Under the pieces are notes generated by a model. That model was not told the origin of the DNA, ran no database searches, and saw only the letters and a list, made by a program, of their open reading frames with translations. Shown here in pieces: positions 62,454 through 64,000 of a DNA stretch of 64,000 bases (position 1 is the stretch's first letter; every line of letters starts with the position of its first letter). Source of the DNA: Acidimicrobiia bacterium (GTDB lineage: Bacteria > Actinomycetota > Acidimicrobiia > IMCC26256 > PALSA-610); NCBI GenBank assembly GCA_026002935.1, contig BPGH01000001.1, positions 1,165,965 to 1,229,964 on the forward strand, in the 5' to 3' direction. A program made the translations under genes and the position numbers.

Positions 62454-63751
62454 AGCTCCTCCGGGTGCTGCAGGAGGCGGTCGACCGCGGCGAGGAAGCG
62501 CGCGCCGGCGATCCCGTCGCTCGCGCGGTGGTCACCCGCGAGGCTGACGGCCACGACCGGTCGGGCCGCGAACGCGCCGCCGTCCACCCACGGCCGCTCG
62601 ACCACCTTGCCGAACCCGACGAGTGCAACCTGCGGCGGGTGGATCACGCCGTGCACGACCTCGACGCCCTGGTCGCCGAGGTTCGTCACCGTGATGGTCG
62701 CGTCGGTCATCTCGCGCCCGCGCAGGCGGCCGCCCCGGGCCCGGGCGGTGAGGTCGCGCAGCGCCGCCATCAGGCCGTCGAGGTCGAGCCGGTCGGCGTC
62801 GAGCACCGCCGGCGCGACGAGCCCGCCGTCACGCAGCGAGACCGCGAAGCCGAGGTGCACCGCGTCGGCGGGCTCGTAGCCGTCGCCGCGCCAGAACCCG
62901 TTGAGCCCGGGGACGCGCTGCGCGGCGACCACGACGGCGCGGCAGAACAGCGCGACGGGCAGCACCCGTTCCCGGACCGGGCGGGACCCGTTGCGCCGCT
63001 CCAGCCACGCGAGCGCGTGCGAGAGCGGCGTGTGGTGCAGCAGGTGGTAGTGGGGGATCTCGCGGTTCGCGCGGCTCATGGCGGCCGCGACGGCGCGCCG
63101 CATCGCGCGCGCCTGGTCCGCCGGGGCCCGGGTCGCCGTCGGGGCCGCGGCGGCGCGATCGACGTCGGCACCGGTGACGACCGCACCCGGCCGAGCGGCG
63201 GCGATCGCGTCGAGGTCGACGCCGCGCGCGGCCGCGAGCCGCCGCGCCCGGGGGGTCACGCGCACGCGGGGCCGCCCGCCGGGCGGCGACCCGGGCCCCG
63301 CCGGGGGTGCGGGCACGGTCGCCGGCGGGGCCGGCGGGACCTCCGCCGGGGGCCCGGGCGCGGTGGCAGCCGGCGCCGGTGCGGCCGGTGGGGGCGCGGC
63401 CGGTGGGGGCGCGGCCGGTGGGGGCGCGGCCGGTGGTGGTTCCGGCCCGGCGGCGACGGGCGCGCCGGCGGCCGGCGCGGGGGCCGGGGGCACGCGCCCG
63501 CCGCCCTCCGGCGCGCCCTCGGCCAGCACCGTCGCGAGCGGTGTGCCCACCGGCACCTGCACGCCGACCGGCACGAGCAGCTCGCCGACGACGCCGTCCT
63601 CGAAGACCTCCACCTCGATGTCGGCCTTGTCGGTCTTCACGACCGCGACGATGTCGCCGCGGCGCACCCGGTCGCCCGGCCCGACGAGCCACTCGATCAC
63701 GGTGCCGTGCTCCATGTCGGCACCGAGCGCCGGCATCCGGAACTCACCCAC
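62450..63751 (-). CDS. 2-oxo acid dehydrogenase E2 acyltransferase
   Basis: The 433-residue protein has one lipoyl domain (Lys42 in VKTDKADIEVE), a long Ala/Pro linker partly made of 15-bp DNA repeats near 63390-63440, a peripheral subunit-binding domain (VRVTPRARRLAAARGVDLDAIAAARPGAVVTGADV) and a catalytic domain ending in DHRASDG with His408 and Asp412. It passes an acyl group from lipoate to CoA or another thiol. GTG at 63751 overlaps the E1-beta stop by 8 bases. It is a short-linker, single-lipoyl E2. Confidence 0.93.
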   Translation of the reverse strand: MGEFRMPALGADMEHGTVIEWLVGPGDRVRRGDIVAVVKTDKADIEVEVFEDGVVGELLVPVGVQVPVGTPLATVLAEGAPEGGGRVPPAPAPAAGAPVAAGPEPPPAAPPPAAPPPAAPPPAAPAPAATAPGPPAEVPPAPPATVPAPPAGPGSPPGGRPRVRVTPRARRLAAARGVDLDAIAAARPGAVVTGADVDRAAAAPTATRAPADQARAMRRAVAAAMSRANREIPHYHLLHHTPLSHALAWLERRNGSRPVRERVLPVALFCRAVVVAAQRVPGLNGFWRGDGYEPADAVHLGFAVSLRDGGLVAPAVLDADRLDLDGLMAALRDLTARARGGRLRGREMTDATITVTNLGDQGVEVVHGVIHPPQVALVGFGKVVERPWVDGGAFAARPVVAVSLAGDHRASDGIAGARFLAAVDRLLQHPEEL

Positions 63752-64000
63752 CGGCCATCACCGCCCGGGCCGCCGCGACGATGCGCGGCACCGACGGCAG
63801 CGCCGCGTCCTCGAGGTGCTTCGCGTAGGGGAGCGGGACCTCCTCGGTGCACACGCGGCGGACCGGCGCGTCGAGCTCGTAGAACGCGCCCTCCACGATG
63901 CGCGTGCAGATCTCGGCGGAGATGCTCCCGCTCCGCCACCCCTCGTCGACGACGACCGCCCGGTGCGTCCGGGTCACCGAGCCGAGGATCGTCTCCTCGT
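63744..64000 (-). CDS. 2-oxo acid dehydrogenase E1 beta subunit, C-terminal part
   Basis: The frame is open to the window edge. The visible 85 residues (ETILGSVTRTHRAVVVDEGWRSGSISAEICTRIVEG, VRRVCTEEVPLPYAKHLEDAALPSVPRIVAAARAVM) are the transketolase C-terminal domain of a pyruvate- or branched-chain-type E1 beta. It is upstream in the same operon as E2 and ACP. The rest of the gene and any E1 alpha lie beyond 64000. Confidence 0.92.
   Translation of the reverse strand, partial: EETILGSVTRTHRAVVVDEGWRSGSISAEICTRIVEGAFYELDAPVRRVCTEEVPLPYAKHLEDAALPSVPRIVAAARAVMAGG

Noticed and set aside
63380-63445. Short 15-bp tandem repeats
   Set aside because: They encode the Ala/Pro-rich flexible linker of the E2 protein and need no separate explanation.

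Overview
The window is high-GC throughout, uses many GTG starts, and is packed with 4-bp ATGA/GTGA gene overlaps. These traits, with MauE/MauD-type proteins, a LivFGHM uptake system, LLM flavin oxidoreductases, thiolase-DUF35 pairs and above all several secreted proteins built from GYW..DGG.FSFGDARF blades, point to an actinobacterium, most likely from the Acidimicrobiia. That placement is inferred from gene content; there is no rRNA or tRNA gene in the window.

Layout. 1-1405: end of a glutamine/kynurenine-type aminotransferase overlapping an omega-amidase-like nitrilase. 1424-5160 (minus): a six-gene overlapping operon with MauE-like and MauD-like redox proteins, a 24-residue membrane peptide, two unknown proteins, and a Tat-exported Cys-rich domain resembling methylamine dehydrogenase light chain fused to a six-blade propeller. 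5376-10099 (minus): branched-chain-amino-acid-type ABC transporter with a fused LivH-LivM permease, divergent from an LLM oxidoreductase. 11349-14548: GT-C glycosyltransferase and a D-aminoacylase-type amidohydrolase preceded by a KstR-like palindrome. 15516-18610: tandem glycine riboswitch and gcvP. 18601-22901 (minus): NTF2-like protein, J-domain protein, thiolase-DUF35 pair, and a three-gene Sco/PCuAC/cupredoxin-like copper operon. 23245-26069: M23 peptidase-propeller and an acyl-CoA dehydrogenase.

26185-43440 is a defence island with visibly more A/T at third codon positions in its central genes. It holds a PD-(D/E)XK nuclease, a RelE-fold/UvrD helicase fusion, a 1734-residue DEAH helicase with DUF1998-like zinc region and C-terminal nuclease fold, a DrmD-like SNF2 ATPase, a PglX/DrmMI-like adenine methyltransferase, a HEPN protein and a small HTH/coiled-coil protein. 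The last five are nearly contiguous or overlapping. A decayed copy of the nuclease N-terminus lies directly after the operon, so homologous nuclease sequence flanks the whole island. The content resembles DISARM class 1 but lacks the PLD nuclease and adds nuclease, RelE and HEPN modules; it is the best candidate here for an undescribed system.

43605-64000: a pair of unknown proteins, an FMN-binding split-barrel protein, a two-repeat lipoprotein, an SGNH hydrolase-propeller, DUF305 and phytase-like secreted proteins with strong tandem hairpins, a ferritin-like protein, an SDR, a divergent MarR/YceI pair, a GNAT (LuxI/FeeM-like) protein next to an AdoMet-decarboxylase-like protein, a GGDEF-EAL protein, a lipoprotein, USP and Dabb proteins, a divergent ketol-acid reductoisomerase-like enzyme, and a minus-strand cluster of E1-beta (partial), E2, a free acyl carrier protein and a fourth propeller protein.
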